Source of the DNA: Neocallimastix lanati (nom. inval.)
Taxonomy: Eukaryota; Neocallimastigomycota; Neocallimastigomycetes; Neocallimastigales; Neocallimastigaceae
Direction of reading: 5' to 3'
Length of the DNA stretch: 64,000 bases
Assembly (NCBI GenBank): GCA_016946835.1
Contig: JACVTC010000213.1
Span: 62,001-126,000 of the forward strand
Below are positions 1-11,660 of the stretch, in pieces. The notes under the pieces were generated by a model, which had not been told where the DNA came from, searched no databases, and saw only the letters and a list, made by a program, of their open reading frames with translations. A program made the position numbers and the translations under genes. The number at the start of each line of letters is the position of its first letter. Within the stretch, counting starts at the first letter, position 1.

Positions 1-175
1 AAACAGGCCTATCGACAAGCTAAGATGTCTCAATAAATAATCGAATACCAAACAGAAGACACCAAAAATTACAATAAAAAGAAATACTGTTTAGAAGTGG
101 TTGTTTTTATGGTTAGAAAAGAAAATCCAGAACAGGAGTATGTTCTAACACTGTTTAGGAAAATCATAATCCTAT
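1..175 (+). pseudogene. Clipped Gypsy A-family pol fragment (RNase H-integrase linker)
   Basis: Conceptual translation from base 1 gives a KQAYRQ-type start followed by a VRKENPEQ-type segment. Both match in order the element A pol region at 31581-31745. In-frame stops interrupt it and it stops matching near base 175. The upstream part lies outside the window. It is a decayed fragment with no plausible function of its own. Confidence 0.8.
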
Positions 176-895
176 AAAAAGAAAAAAATATATAAATATA
201 AATTTAAATAAAAGAATTTAATAATTTAAATGAATTTAAATTTATCAATAAAATTTTTTAAATTAAATATTTTTATTATTACTTTTATTATATATTTTAT
301 AATTTGTATTAATATTAATTTTAAAAAATATTAATTATTTTAATGAATATTGAATTAATTTCATATTTTAATAAAAATTTTTTTATTTACATAATTATTT
401 TTTTAATATTAAAATAATTAATATTATTATATAAATATATATAATTTTATTATTAAAATATGTTAATTTCATATATTGCAAATTAAATAACTAAAAAAAG
501 TAATTAGTATTTAAAACAATATAATAAAATTATTAATAAAAAAATTTATATAATTTCATATATTTAATTTTTAATAACTTATAATATTTATTTTTATATG
601 TTAAAAAATATATATTACATTATTGGTATTAATAATATTACTATTTATAAAATTTTAATTAAAATATTAAATGAAACTACAATATTATTAATATTTATTA
701 TTTAACAAATATAATAAATATATAAAATTATAAAATTATAAATATACTAGTAATAAAATTAAAAAAATATAGATAATTTATTATTTTTATTATTACTTCC
801 ATTCTTTTATTAAAAGAAAAAAAATTTTAACTGTAAATTTATATAATTTTTTATTTTATATTAAAAATTTTTTTAAATTTATATTAATTAATCAA
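176..895. other. AT-rich intergenic DNA
   Basis: The stretch is almost pure A and T with short homopolymers and no open frame of note. It lies downstream of the ankyrin-type gene on the minus strand and presumably holds that gene's terminator, but no specific signal can be assigned. Confidence 0.7.
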
Positions 896-1924
896 TCATG
901 GTTTTTTTTGTATAAATTTTAAAAAGAATTTATTATTATTTTTAAATTTATCAATTTCTTGGCTATCATTATTTTTAAGAATTTTTTTATATAATTCTTT
1001 TTTTTTAATTAAAATTTGTTTAAATTTATTTTTTAATTGAATTTCTTCCTTAAAATCTTCATTGTTTGTATTATGGAATTTTGGAATTTCTATTCTTTTT
1101 GTAATTATTTTAAACAAAAAATGAAATTGAATATCATTAATTTCTTTTTTATTTAAATATTTAAATTGATTATCAAAAAAATTTATTCCATTAAATCTTT
1201 GGTTAGAGGTTTCATATTTAAATAAATATAAAATTTTTTTAAATTTTCTTTCCTTAAAAAGACTAATGTACCACATAAATGGTATATTAATTTCTTGCTT
1301 GAAGTTCTCTTTTGTATCTTTTTCTTTTTGTTTTTCTATTTCTTTTCCTTTCTCATTTTTCTTAATTAATTTTCTTTTTCTTTTATTTGTTTCTTTATTA
1401 TTTTTATTATTATACTCATATTCGATGTTTTTGTTATATATGGTAATTTGTTCAAATGTTAACATGATTAAATAGAAATCGTTTAGAAAAATAATATTAA
1501 AGTCATCACGACTAAATTTATATTTATTCTTTACTAAAATTGTAATAATATCTTTATTAAAGAATCCATTGTTGATTAAATATTTTACTAAACTCATATT
1601 ATTATATTTTTTATTAATATTTGCTCCTTTTTTAATTAAAAACTCAATTATTTCATATTTCTTATAAATAAATGAATAAAGTAAAGGAGATATAAATTTA
1701 TTATTGATGAAATATAAGTAATCTACTTCTTTAATATTGCACCATTTATATATGTTTTTAATAATTACATCACTGCATTCATTTTCAATTGAGTAACATA
1801 AAATATCAAATTGTTCATTATGAATTTTTTTTAAAGGTATCATGAATATGCTTAAAAACTCCTCCAAACTATTATAATCCTTTTTTTCAATATAATTTTT
1901 TAATTCATTGATATCATTGTCCAT
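896..1924 (-). CDS. Ankyrin-repeat-like protein with Lys-rich insert (342 aa)
   Basis: The ORF opens at ATG 1922-1924 and ends at TGA 896-898. Residues about 1-130 read as degenerate ankyrin-type helical pairs; the clearest is the SPLLYSF...IIEFLIKKGANIN segment near residues 80-105, followed by a second unit ending in a LVKNKYKF-like helix. Residues about 180-215 are a strongly basic Lys/Glu-rich stretch containing KRKRK, absent from the paralogue at 19408-20568. The C-terminal third (INIPFMWYISLF onward) aligns by eye with the C-terminal region of that paralogue (LHIPRNFYLEYL), so the pair share an ankyrin segment plus a C-terminal domain unknown to me. Ankyrin repeats generally mediate protein binding; the partner is unknown. 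No signal peptide or membrane segment is evident. The basic stretch could be a nuclear signal (inference). The ORF is continuous amid decayed DNA, which supports a real gene. Confidence 0.8.
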   Translation of the reverse strand: MDNDINELKNYIEKKDYNSLEEFLSIFMIPLKKIHNEQFDILCYSIENECSDVIIKNIYKWCNIKEVDYLYFINNKFISPLLYSFIYKKYEIIEFLIKKGANINKKYNNMSLVKYLINNGFFNKDIITILVKNKYKFSRDDFNIIFLNDFYLIMLTFEQITIYNKNIEYEYNNKNNKETNKRKRKLIKKNEKGKEIEKQKEKDTKENFKQEINIPFMWYISLFKERKFKKILYLFKYETSNQRFNGINFFDNQFKYLNKKEINDIQFHFLFKIITKRIEIPKFHNTNNEDFKEEIQLKNKFKQILIKKKELYKKILKNNDSQEIDKFKNNNKFFLKFIQKKP

Positions 1925-2585
1925 TTTTTGATGTAATTATCAGGAGGAAATATAATATTATAAATAATTTTTTTTTAATAATTAATATTAATTAATTTTT
2001 ATTTTATTAAATTTTACCATTGAAGAAATAATATAAATATTAAATATGAATATTTATTTTATTTTTAAACTATAATATTTTGAAAATAAATTTAATTAAT
2101 AATTAAATTTATTAAACTATTTAAGGTTTTTTATATATTTTTTATTAAATATATATTAATTATTACTAAATTAGATATAAAACTCTAATTTTAAATAAAA
2201 TAAATAAAAAAATAATCAATAAAATTTATTTTTTGCTATTTAAATTAAATGAAATTAGTAAAAAAATTTATATATATAGATTTAAATACTATACAATATT
2301 TTATATTTTAGTTAAATTACTGATCAAATAAATTAATATTATTAATTTATTAATAATATTTATATATTTTTTCTGAAAAATTAATTACTTATATGCTTAA
2401 AAAAATAAATAAAAACTATTTTTTATTAGAAATAACAAATTAATATAATTCATAAAAAATTTTTAATTTTTTAAAATATTTTAAAATTAAAAAATTAAAA
2501 AATATTATATATATATATATTTTTTATATATAATTAATTTTTTTTATTTATATATATATATATTTAAAAATACTCCTATAAATAG
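1925..2585. other. AT-rich upstream region of the ankyrin-type gene
   Basis: The bases just upstream of the start codon (1925-1960) are slightly richer in G and C, then the DNA becomes almost pure A/T with TA dinucleotide runs near 2505-2565. It should contain the promoter, but no defined motif can be called. Confidence 0.5.
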
Positions 2586-2900
2586 CATTTTTTTTAAACA
2601 TATCCATCATTTTAAATCTTGGGTACTTAATACATAGAGTTAATAAATGGTATAAGTTTTCGAATGAATGAATAGTAAGAGAAAAGCTAAGCATATACAA
2701 TTTTTGAACGATATGAAGAAATACAATTTGGAATACTATTATAAACCTGAAGGGATTACCAATAATATATTATAGTACTTTAATAATCCATCATTAATAA
2801 TAAAAATTTGGTACATTCTTGGATACCAAAAATTTTATGTATAAAATGAGCAGTTATTAAATTCAACGAATAGAAGGAAAGCTATTATATATTTGATAGT
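2586..2900. other. Unassigned patch of more complex sequence
   Basis: This patch has visibly more G and C than its surroundings. Three-frame reading on the plus strand gives short stop-interrupted coding-like runs such as WYKFSNE, IVREKLSIYNF and NLKGLP spread over two frames. It looks like a decayed coding sequence, but I do not recognise the family. Confidence 0.35.
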
Positions 2901-4419
2901 TATTTTTTATTTTTACTTCAATCTTTAGTTATGATCTCTATGTCTATTTTTATATCTTTAGGAATTTTTAATTTTTTTTATTTTTATTTTTTTACATTTT
3001 TAAATGAATTTGTTATAAATAAAATCCAAATATACTTTTGAATAAATTTTATTGTAATTTATATATAAATATATTAAGTATATAATAAAATAGATTTAAA
3101 TATAAAATAAAAAACTTAATAGAAAACTATTTTATTTTTTTTAATTTTTAATTTTTATCTTTTGATTAATAAAACTTTTATTATTATAAATAAATAATTA
3201 AAGATAAAAAAAGAATTTTAAGCAATTAAAAATTTTTTTAATATATATTAAATAAATTAATTATGGATGAAGTAATAAAATTCTAATTGAATTAATTGAA
3301 TTAATTTTTTATTTAATTGTAACTTTTTCTAAGTAATATTATTTATTTATTTTCATTTATAAAAGATACTAATGCATTCGATTAAAAATTTGTATATTTT
3401 TGTTATGATATTTTAATTTTATTATTTCAAATATTTTTGAAAATTTTTTATAAATTAATTAAATTATTTATTATTGAATTATTACATATAATTATAATAT
3501 AATGTATTTTAAATATTTTCAAAATTACTGTTTATAAATTTTTTTATATTCTTTATGTTTAAAAGATTTATATAGCTATTTTTATTATTTATTCTATATT
3601 TTTTTAATTCAATAGTTTCTAAATAATTTAAAAATAGATGTTTAGTTATTAAAAAATTTTTATAATAATATTAAATAGGTTTAATTTATAGATATTTATA
3701 TATATTTCAATTTTTTAAATATTTTATAATAATAAATAATATTTTATTATATATATGATATTTTAGTTTTTAGTTTTTAATAATTATTATTAATAAATTT
3801 AAAATACTTAATTAATAATTATATATTAAAAATTATATTTTATTTCATTATAATTTTTATTTGAATATTAAATTTTATAATTTAGATTATTATTATTATT
3901 TTAAAAATTAAAATTTGTACATATTTTATTAATATAAATAATGAGAAATAAATGCGGTAAAAATTTAATTTTTAAAATTTTAATTTAAAAAATATTTATT
4001 ATTTTTATATTATATAGTAAACTAATTTATGAAAATAATTCATACAAATTTAATATTATATTATTTTATATTTATATTATATAATTATTAATATTATTTA
4101 TTTTTAATTTTTTTATTTTTTAAAGTCACAAGTATAAAAAAATTTAGCTTTATTTATTTATTAAATTATTTATTAATCAAATATTTTATTTTACAAAAAA
4201 ATACTATTATTAAAAAATAAGTACTATTTATTCATTCAATTAGATCATAATAATATTTAAAATAGTAACATGAAATAAACCTAACTTAAAATTTAAAGTT
4301 TATAAATAAATTCAGAAAAAAGTTCATATGTAAAGTAACTCACCTCATGATTATAAGATTTATAATTAAAAGTAATTTTTAAAAATAATTAGGGTTTGAA
4401 ATAAATATTTGAAAAAAAT
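2901..4419. other. AT-rich DNA without recognisable features
   Basis: The stretch is long A/T sequence with homopolymers and simple ATT/TAA runs. No open frame, LTR match or RNA gene was found by eye. Confidence 0.65.
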
Positions 4420-4570
4420 TATACTCTACTCCTTAAAAGGCATTGACCTTGCTAATCAGTCTTTACTTATAATAGCGGAAGAGCAATACTTTTCAAATAT
4501 TAACACTATTCATAATTTCTGTAAGGAGAGCTGTAGATCGCATTAAGAAAAGTGTTTCATAATAATCATT
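4420..4570 (+). other. Short unassigned coding-like patch
   Basis: One plus-strand frame is open for about 38 codons from 4441 (GIDLANQSLL..., ending at a TAA near 4554), in a patch with more G and C than its flanks. There is no ATG start and no recognised family. It may be a gene scrap or chance. Confidence 0.3.
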
Positions 4571-5147
4571 TGATATGATTTAATTATTAACTTAAATATT
4601 CCATTTATTTTTAAAATTTTAAAGAATAATGACTTTATATCTTTTACTGTGTTATGTATATTTAAAAATTCATTATTTTAAAAATTACCTAAATTAAGAT
4701 GATTTTTGTTAATTTCTATATTTATAACTTTAGTAGAAATTATATTATTATCTTCGTTTTCGTAAATATTTATGAACTTATTTTAATTATTAATAACATT
4801 ATTATTATTAACAATACTTTTCCTATTGCTATTATTAGTAATACTAATTCTTTTTTATTGTAATCAAAATTAGTATTTGATAACAATATTAAAAATACTA
4901 CTTGATTTTGTATAATATTTGATATTTATAAATATTTTTCAAGAAAAATTTAAATATCCGAATAAATTATTATATTCGAAATACATCAAAAAAGTGAATT
5001 TAGAAAATTGATATTCCAGTAATTATATATAAATTTAGCTATAACTACTAGGACATTGAATTGGATATTTGTCATATAATTTTATTATTTCAAAATTTCA
5101 AAAAATAATTTAAATTTTTTGGCAATATTATTTTTCATTATTTTTAT
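4571..5147. other. AT-rich DNA
   Basis: Nothing convincing was seen. A few imperfect trinucleotide-like ATT/AAT runs occur around 4790-4860. Confidence 0.55.
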
Positions 5148-5405
5148 TTAAGCAATAAATGGTTATATTTTATATATAATAAAAAATATATTTAATGAGA
5201 AATATATATAAAATTTGATATTCACGTTACTTTATTTATTTAAATGTATTATTTTATTAATATATATTTTAAAAGAAATAACAGTTTTTTAATAAAAAAA
5301 ATAAATCATAGATATATATCAAATATTTATTTCTTCAAAAGGAATTTATTTATGTAAAATATTAAATCTTTCAAAAATTCAATGATATATTTAATTTTTT
5401 TGACA
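5148..5405 (+). repeat. Left copy of a ~260-bp direct repeat flanking the FLYWCH/MULE relic
   Basis: It shares long imperfect blocks with 6532-6795, including gatattcacgttacttta, ATTTATTTCTTCAA and TATTAAATCTTTCAAAA, in the same order and orientation. A shorter third copy of its first part is at 6818-6890. The two main copies flank the FLYWCH/MULE relic on both sides. Confidence 0.75.
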
Positions 5406-5729
5406 GTTTTATTTGGGAATATTGAATTTCGACATAATTTATGTTTGATTATTTATTTGTGTATTACAATGTGGCTTGTAAAAATAAATGAATAGGATAG
5501 GTTTAAATTTATTTTTTTTTTTTTTTATAATTCAATTTTATTAATATTTATAGTAAAAAAAAAATAAAATAAAAAAAAAATAAAAAATTATAATATAAAT
5601 TAAAAAAAAGAATAAAGTAAAATATAAATTAAAAAAAAAAGATTGAAACAAAAAAAATTAAAAAATAAAACTTTTAAAATATTTATAATAAATAGATTAT
5701 CAATTAGAAATAAGTGAAACTAATAAAGA

Positions 5730-6430
5730 AAAAAATCAGATCATTGTAAATGGAAAATATAAATTTAATTTATGGTAAATAACGAATAATATAAAAGTAT
5801 TCAAATGTATTGAATATAAAACAGTTAAAAAATTTAAATCATATATTATTCTAAATTACAATAATAAAATAATAAAATATGAAAACAAATATACACATCC
5901 ATGAAAAGAATATTATGCATCTGTATAAATAGTAAAACATAAAATGAAAAACGAAATTAGAAAAACCTCAATCCCATTTGATATAAACCAAAACATATAT
6001 ATAATGAAATATCTAAATAAATTGGATTGATATGCCCTGAATATAATTCAATTAAATCACAAATATCAAGATATATAAAAAAAAATATCTTCTGATATAT
6101 CAAAATTTAATGAAATTCCAGATGAATCTGAATATTATATAAACGAAAGAGATGAAAATTTTATGATATTCAAAATTCTAATATTATAATTTTTAAATCA
6201 CCATTCCAAACAGAATTGTTTATTAAATACAACGAAAAAAAGTTTGCTTATGGTATATTTTATATTGTACCAATATTTGGTTATCAAGTGTTTATAATAA
6301 GAGTATATGCTCCAGAAATAAATAGTTTTTACATTACATCATTCGATATTTCAAATAATAAAAAAAAGCAACCTACGAATAGTTATTTGAAGAATTAAAA
6401 AAGAATGCAAGTAAATATAATAATAATAGT
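5730..6430 (+). pseudogene. FLYWCH zinc finger / MULE-transposase-like relic
   Basis: Frames read from about 5740 give a FLYWCH-like finger: NGKYKFNLW, then a FKCIEYKT segment with a Cys, then a terminal THP giving the His. The second Cys position appears replaced by Phe. A second block at 6216-6398 reads LFIKYNEKKFAYG...YQVFIIRVY. This resembles the start of the MULE (Mutator-like) transposase core, where the usual DGTF carries the first catalytic Asp; here it reads YGIF, so the Asp appears lost to Tyr. Several stops and frame changes lie between the blocks, for example near 5905 and 6030. FLYWCH-MULE proteins are either Mutator-type transposases or their domesticated relatives. This copy is dead. 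It sits between two direct repeats (5148-5405 and 6532-6795). Confidence 0.65.
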
Positions 6431-6531
6431 GGTGTATTACATATATTATACATATTTTACAAATATTTATGTCGGTTATACATAAATTATGCTGAAATGC
6501 ATTATATTTGTTTTATTTTTCATCATTTTTA

Positions 6532-6795
6532 TTTTAATCAAGAAATGCTTATATTTTATATATAATAAAAATATATTTAATGAGAAAAATAAATAAAACA
6601 TGATATTCACGTTACTTTATTTATTTAAATGTGTTATATTATTAATATATTATTAAAAAGTAATTAAAGTTTTTTTATAAAAAAAAAAATAAATAATAGT
6701 TACTTATCAAATATTTATTTCTTCAAGTAGAATTTATTCATATAAAATATTAAATCTTTCAAAATTTCAAAGATAAACTCAATTTTTTTGGTTGT
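6532..6795 (+). repeat. Right copy of the ~260-bp direct repeat
   Basis: It is the same repeat as 5148-5405, in the same orientation. A partial additional copy follows at 6818-6890, beginning with the same aagaaatgcttatatttta block. The copies differ by scattered substitutions and small indels. Confidence 0.75.
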
Positions 6796-6890
6796 TTTAA
6801 TTTTCATAATTTTTACTTTAGTCAAGAAATGCTTATATTTTATATATAATAAAAATATATTTAATGAGAATTATACATAAAACATAGTAC

Positions 6891-7219
6891 TAACATTAAT
6901 TGTAACTTTTACTTTGATTAATTATATGTTCTACTTTTAATCATGTTATCTAGATATCTTATTGAGCGATTTCCAAGATATATTTAAGATTTCTTAAATT
7001 AAGGGCGAAACTATAAATCATTTTGATTCCCCTTACGAATGGTCTAAACCTGCGGGTTTTAATGAAGTTATAGAATTTGTAGTTATACAAAGCATGGAAA
7101 GAGGACAATTGTGTATATGCCGTAATAGTATTATTATAACATAATTAAGCTAGAAATAGGTAATTCATATAATTACAAAGCACAATCAATATTCTTTTTA
7201 ACTTTGTATACAATTTCTT
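6891..7219. other. Spacer between repeat and Gypsy relic
   Basis: A patch at about 6960-7130 has normal base complexity (for example ccccttacgaatggtc) but no readable frame in any direction and no match to the other elements here. It is unassigned. Confidence 0.4.
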
Positions 7220-10200
7220 GTTTATCTGTGATAGCATATTTTATTTCTGCCCATTAGAACTCTAGTATTTCTTTCTACGCCTGACTTGTAAACTGGGTTC
7301 CTACATAAGTAATTAGAGCATTAGGAAGTCTATGCACCTTGTGAATTTATTAAATTAATATATCTTCTGTCTTGGTAGCATTAGATAGACGCTTGAATTC
7401 TATCATGTGAGTCATTTTGTTTAATTTATCACAACATACTAAAATCCTATTTGCTCTTTTGTTTTCACTTATGTATTCATTATAGGTTTTTACTCTAATT
7501 TTTATTGGTATTTCAGTTATAAAGTAAAATTGAAATACTTTAAAGAGGAAATCTGAAACTATGAATTTTAATATTCTACCTTATTCATTATTTCTATCTT
7601 CTTTTTCAGAAGAGAAGGGATTACTACATTTCATGTAACCTGAAATATCTTTCCTAATTTTTGGCAAGTAAAAGTTTATTGAGACTAGATCTGATGTTTT
7701 ATCTATGCCGAAGTGACCTTCATATTCATAGTCGTGGTTCAATTGTATAAACGTATTCAAAAACGATATTGGTACATAAACTTGTTCAAGATTTTTTTTC
7801 TTAGCAGAAAACAAACTACTTCCAACCTGTGGTTTTTATTTTATTTATTTTTGTGTTTTTAGTTAAATATTAGAATACTTTTGAGCAATCTTGTTATATC
7901 GGAAGATCAGTTTGATATCATATACAAAATTGGTAGCTAAAGTCAAGTAACACACTTCACAATCTATATTGTATCATCTGCTCTGGTTTGAATAGGATTT
8001 TTTTTATTAACATACTTACTGTAATAATTTAATTATAAAATGTAATTAAATTATTAATCATTAATATTAGCTCTAACTGCTAATATTAAAGATTAGAAAA
8101 GAATCATACTTACCTATAATTCAAATATAATTGATTTGAGTTTATTATAACAAATATAATAAACGAAACACTAAATTTCAAAGGAGGGTCGGTTTATATT
8201 TTGAGAAATTCTTTTAATAAAAAATTTATTTTATTATTAATATAAAGTAATTAAAAATATTTATTTTATTATTATTGTTTATTATATCTGTTATAATAAT
8301 AACTCTTGATTTCTCAAATAGAACTCAAAAGCCTTATTTATAATTTTTGAAAAAATAAGAATAATTAAAAAAGTTTTTTCTAATCTTAACAAATCTCTTA
8401 TCTAGGAAAAGATTAGATAGAAAAACTAAGATAAGCTTTTGATCGATATTCTATCCATATCGATCATTGCATTAATTAAATAAAGTCAATTACTAGTTTC
8501 AAATATAAAGTAATTTGAAAAACCTTAATTAACTGATTGGTTAATCTAATCTAATGATCGAAAATAAAAAAATAAGAATAAAAGATATTTCGATCATATA
8601 AATATGAATTTACATATAAGGAAAACAATATATAAAGAATAATAAATTATATATTAAACAAAATATAAAATACATTATAAAATACAGAATACATTATACA
8701 ATATAGGGTAACATTTTAGTTACATAGTTTAACTGAATTACTAAACTAATAAATTTAATATCTAAATGAATGATTAAATAAATTATTATTATTATTTAAA
8801 TGTATAAAAACTATTGATCTAAATAAATTTAAATTAAATAAATATTTAATATTATATTAAATAAATTATTAATTATAATTAAGTGTACGAAAGTAATATG
8901 ATTTAAATAAAGTTATATTATTATAACTTTACTAAGAAAATATAATTATTTTGTTAAAAATAATTATAGATTCTTACACTTACCCAATGTCTTCTCAGTT
9001 TCTAATCATGAGAAGTCGTCAGCTTTACCATCCTTCATACCAGGCCTATAAATTATTTTAAACCAGCTCATAGAGAATAATTCTTGTCATCTGATCTTCC
9101 TAGGATTTGAAAACTGAGGTTTCGTAGTAATCAACAAGCTTCTGTGGTTGCTATAAACAATAATATTGTGCTTCGCACCTTGAATCAAGTATCTTCATTC
9201 AGTAAATTCAGTTTTACTTGTTAAAAGTTATTTTACTGTTATCAATTAGTTTACTTATGTTTTATTGGTCATAGATTAATAATTATTTGGAGAAAGGTTC
9301 CATTGTCACTTTTCTGGGATAACACTTATTCGATGACATAATTAACTAGCATCATATTCTTAAAAGAACTGTTTGTCGTAATCAGGATAAGCTTACACTG
9401 GGGAGAAGGTAATCATTTTCATCAAACTATGAAATGCAGAAATTTTAAGAAATAACTAAATTTTATTTAAGACTACTGCAAAGAAAAATTCAAGTTGACC
9501 CAATAAGAACTAGCTTTTTATAAAATTTTTATGATAATTGCAAAGCCTTAGAAGCTTTGCATCTGATTTATGTTCTCTGAATGAAGCTTTCTTTTATGTC
9601 TTTTACTTTTTTAGGGTCATTTTCAACACCATCATTACTGACCACATTGCCTAAAAATGATATTTTTAACTTTTGTAGCTCGCACTTAATTTGTTTAGGG
9701 AAATGTTTATGTTCTATCAGCTTCTTAAGTATTGTTCAAACATGCTGTACTTTTTTCAAGTACACTACTATGTTATCTGTTGAAACTTGTCAGTCTTCAC
9801 GATATCCTTGCTGATGATATAATTCCCCAAAATTCCAAAAACTAAAGGTGCATTAGTCAACATAAATAGTATAATTAAATGCTCGATGTGCCTAAACTTA
9901 GTGTTTAATTGTCTTATGTTCATTTTCTTTTCTTAGTATTACTAGGTTGTAGGAGGACTATAGATCAAATTCTGAGAATTCAACAGCTCCTTTCATCGCC
10001 TAAAATACCGGACTAATTCAAATGAGAGAATAAATATTTTATTTGGTCCATTAGTTAAGCTTTCTATAATTCATGCACAGTTATAAATCTTCTTATTTCT
10101 TGGGTATGAACAACACAGATAAACCTTTTTGAGATTCCAACTTACAGATAAATACCTGGACTAAGTTTTTAATTAATATATTCTTCTAAAGCTTTTTCCT

Positions 10201-10790
10201 ATCTTAGACTAGTAGGGTAAATTGTTCCTTTATAAAGTGATGCTTCTGACTCAATATCAATTTTGCATTCGTATGGACTATACTCCGGTAACATTATGGC
10301 TATATATTAATTAAAAGATTCCGATAAGTCTCTGTAATACTTATCAATTTTCTCATTGATGTTCAACAACTTTTCATGCTCAACTATCTTATGGTTTCCT
10401 CTACTAGTATTACCTGTTAAGATGACTCAAAGACTTGTTCAAAATGCGTTATTCCACTCAGAATTTAATAATAAAATATTTATTTTTCATGTTGTGCTAA
10501 TGATAAACAATGTGCATTATCCTAACGATCTGATTCCGCCTTAAGTAATAATGATTCCACATTTAGCAGTACTCCCTTTACTGTGACATCTTTTATTATT
10601 CCAAGAATATAAACTTTATGGTCTTCTTTATACTCTTGAAATTATTACTAAACCATGAGATTCTCTTTTGATAAATTTTATTATTGATCTTCCTAATTCT
10701 AATGGTTTTATTTGTAATTTTCATTACCTTCTCTAAATGACCTTATGCTACATATACTGTTTCTGCTTCATTTTTCGTATTCATTTATTA
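7220..10790 (-). pseudogene. Decayed A-family Gypsy pol, minus strand, split by a solo LTR
   Basis: Read on the minus strand, the blocks run in pol order from right to left. A pol N-terminal region is near 10790-10330. Reverse transcriptase and the start of RNase H lie at about 10300-9420, recognisable by its antisense counterpart to element A 30660-30900. RNase H is at 9250-8984, matching the YSDHRNLL region. The integrase zinc region is at 7815-7581, readable as EQVYVP...NHDYEYEGHFGIDKTSDLVS. The integrase core is at about 7480-7220. Stops and indels are frequent. The solo LTR at 8020-8978 inserted into it between RNase H and integrase. It has no remaining LTRs of its own that I can identify. 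It is an old, dead copy of the element A lineage. Confidence 0.8.
8020..8978 (-). mobile_element. Solo LTR, family LTR2, with perfect TSD
   Basis: The unit begins TGTAATAATT and ends ATTCTTACA, so it has TG...CA ends. The flanking pentanucleotide cttac is present at 8015-8019 and again at 8979-8983, a perfect 5-bp TSD. It is the reverse complement of the plus-oriented copies at 45821-46671 and 63466 to the window end. It contains the family hairpins, including a ctcttgatttctc arm at about 8302. The minus orientation is inferred from the TATA-like TATAAATA next to this hairpin in the plus copies. Confidence 0.9.
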
Positions 10791-10859
10791 CTTTCTTAAA
10801 TTATTTTCTAGTTCTTAAATTCAATTTACTTTAAAATTTTGGAAAATAATTTATTCTTA

Positions 10860-11660
10860 ACTTAATATTACCATGAACTTTGTATTTCCTATCTATCACC
10901 CGACAAATAGTTTAACGGAGTGTGTGAACTCCATTAATTGACAATATTTAAAATGTTAGAGTATTTTAATGGCAATGATTAGTAAAGCATTTTTATATCT
11001 TGTAAAATTTAGCTATTTTTACTCAGAACAAAACTCAACAAAATTTTCTTATTTTTATTCAAATAAAAAAATCATAATTTCAATTCAATACCTTCCCTTG
11101 CTAAACAAAATAATTCTGACATTCCCCGAGTCGACGAATTTACTTAAAATCTTGCAAAATTAAAATAACACTTAAAAAATTTCACAAGATATAAATAAGC
11201 AAAATAACTCACTGATAAGTACAGAACACTATCTCCTATTTTCAAAAAATTTATAAAGTATGGATAAATATTTCACTAATAATTTAATAGAAAATAAAAA
11301 ATTACAACCAATAAAACATAGTCCATACAAAATAATATAGAAATTTTAATTGGTTTACTATAAACTAAAACAAACAAAGAATCTTTGGATATATCCAGTC
11401 ATACATGTTTTGAAATTTGAACCATACTTTGAAAAGCAAATTGGAAAAGAACAAAAATTATAACCAATTATTATTGTTAATGATGAAAAAGAATAAGCCT
11501 TCAAAAAAAATATTTAATAAAAGAAAACACTACTGCTAATCTAATATCTTATAAAATAGAAAGAACACTAATTATTTAATAAAATTTGAGAAGTTGTAAC
11601 AAATTTAAATAGCCTTAACACTTAAAAGAATTTAATAAAATAATTAAAATCAAAACTTGA
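10860..11660 (+). pseudogene. D-family Gypsy integrase-to-chromodomain relic
   Basis: At 10880-10960 one frame reads FPIYHPTNSLTE, the decayed form of the integrase YHPQTNGQTE block with the last catalytic Glu. From about 11280 a frame reads a NKKLKP-like then PYKIIKKI-like segment, followed by IHPVIHVLKFEPYFE near 11395-11430. This matches element D residues 550-595. The remaining chromodomain is full of stops. The part between the two blocks is scrambled. It is a remnant of the autonomous lineage related to element D. Confidence 0.7.

Noticed and set aside
1266-1475. Plus-strand hydrophobic ORF inside the ankyrin-type gene
   Set aside because: It is the antisense of the Lys/Asn-rich insert; poly-Phe/Leu/Ser composition is what the reverse strand of AAA/AAT codons gives.
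9581-9814. Plus-strand ORF of 77 codons
   Set aside because: It is the antisense shadow of the minus-strand RT relic (matches the antisense of element A 30660-30890).
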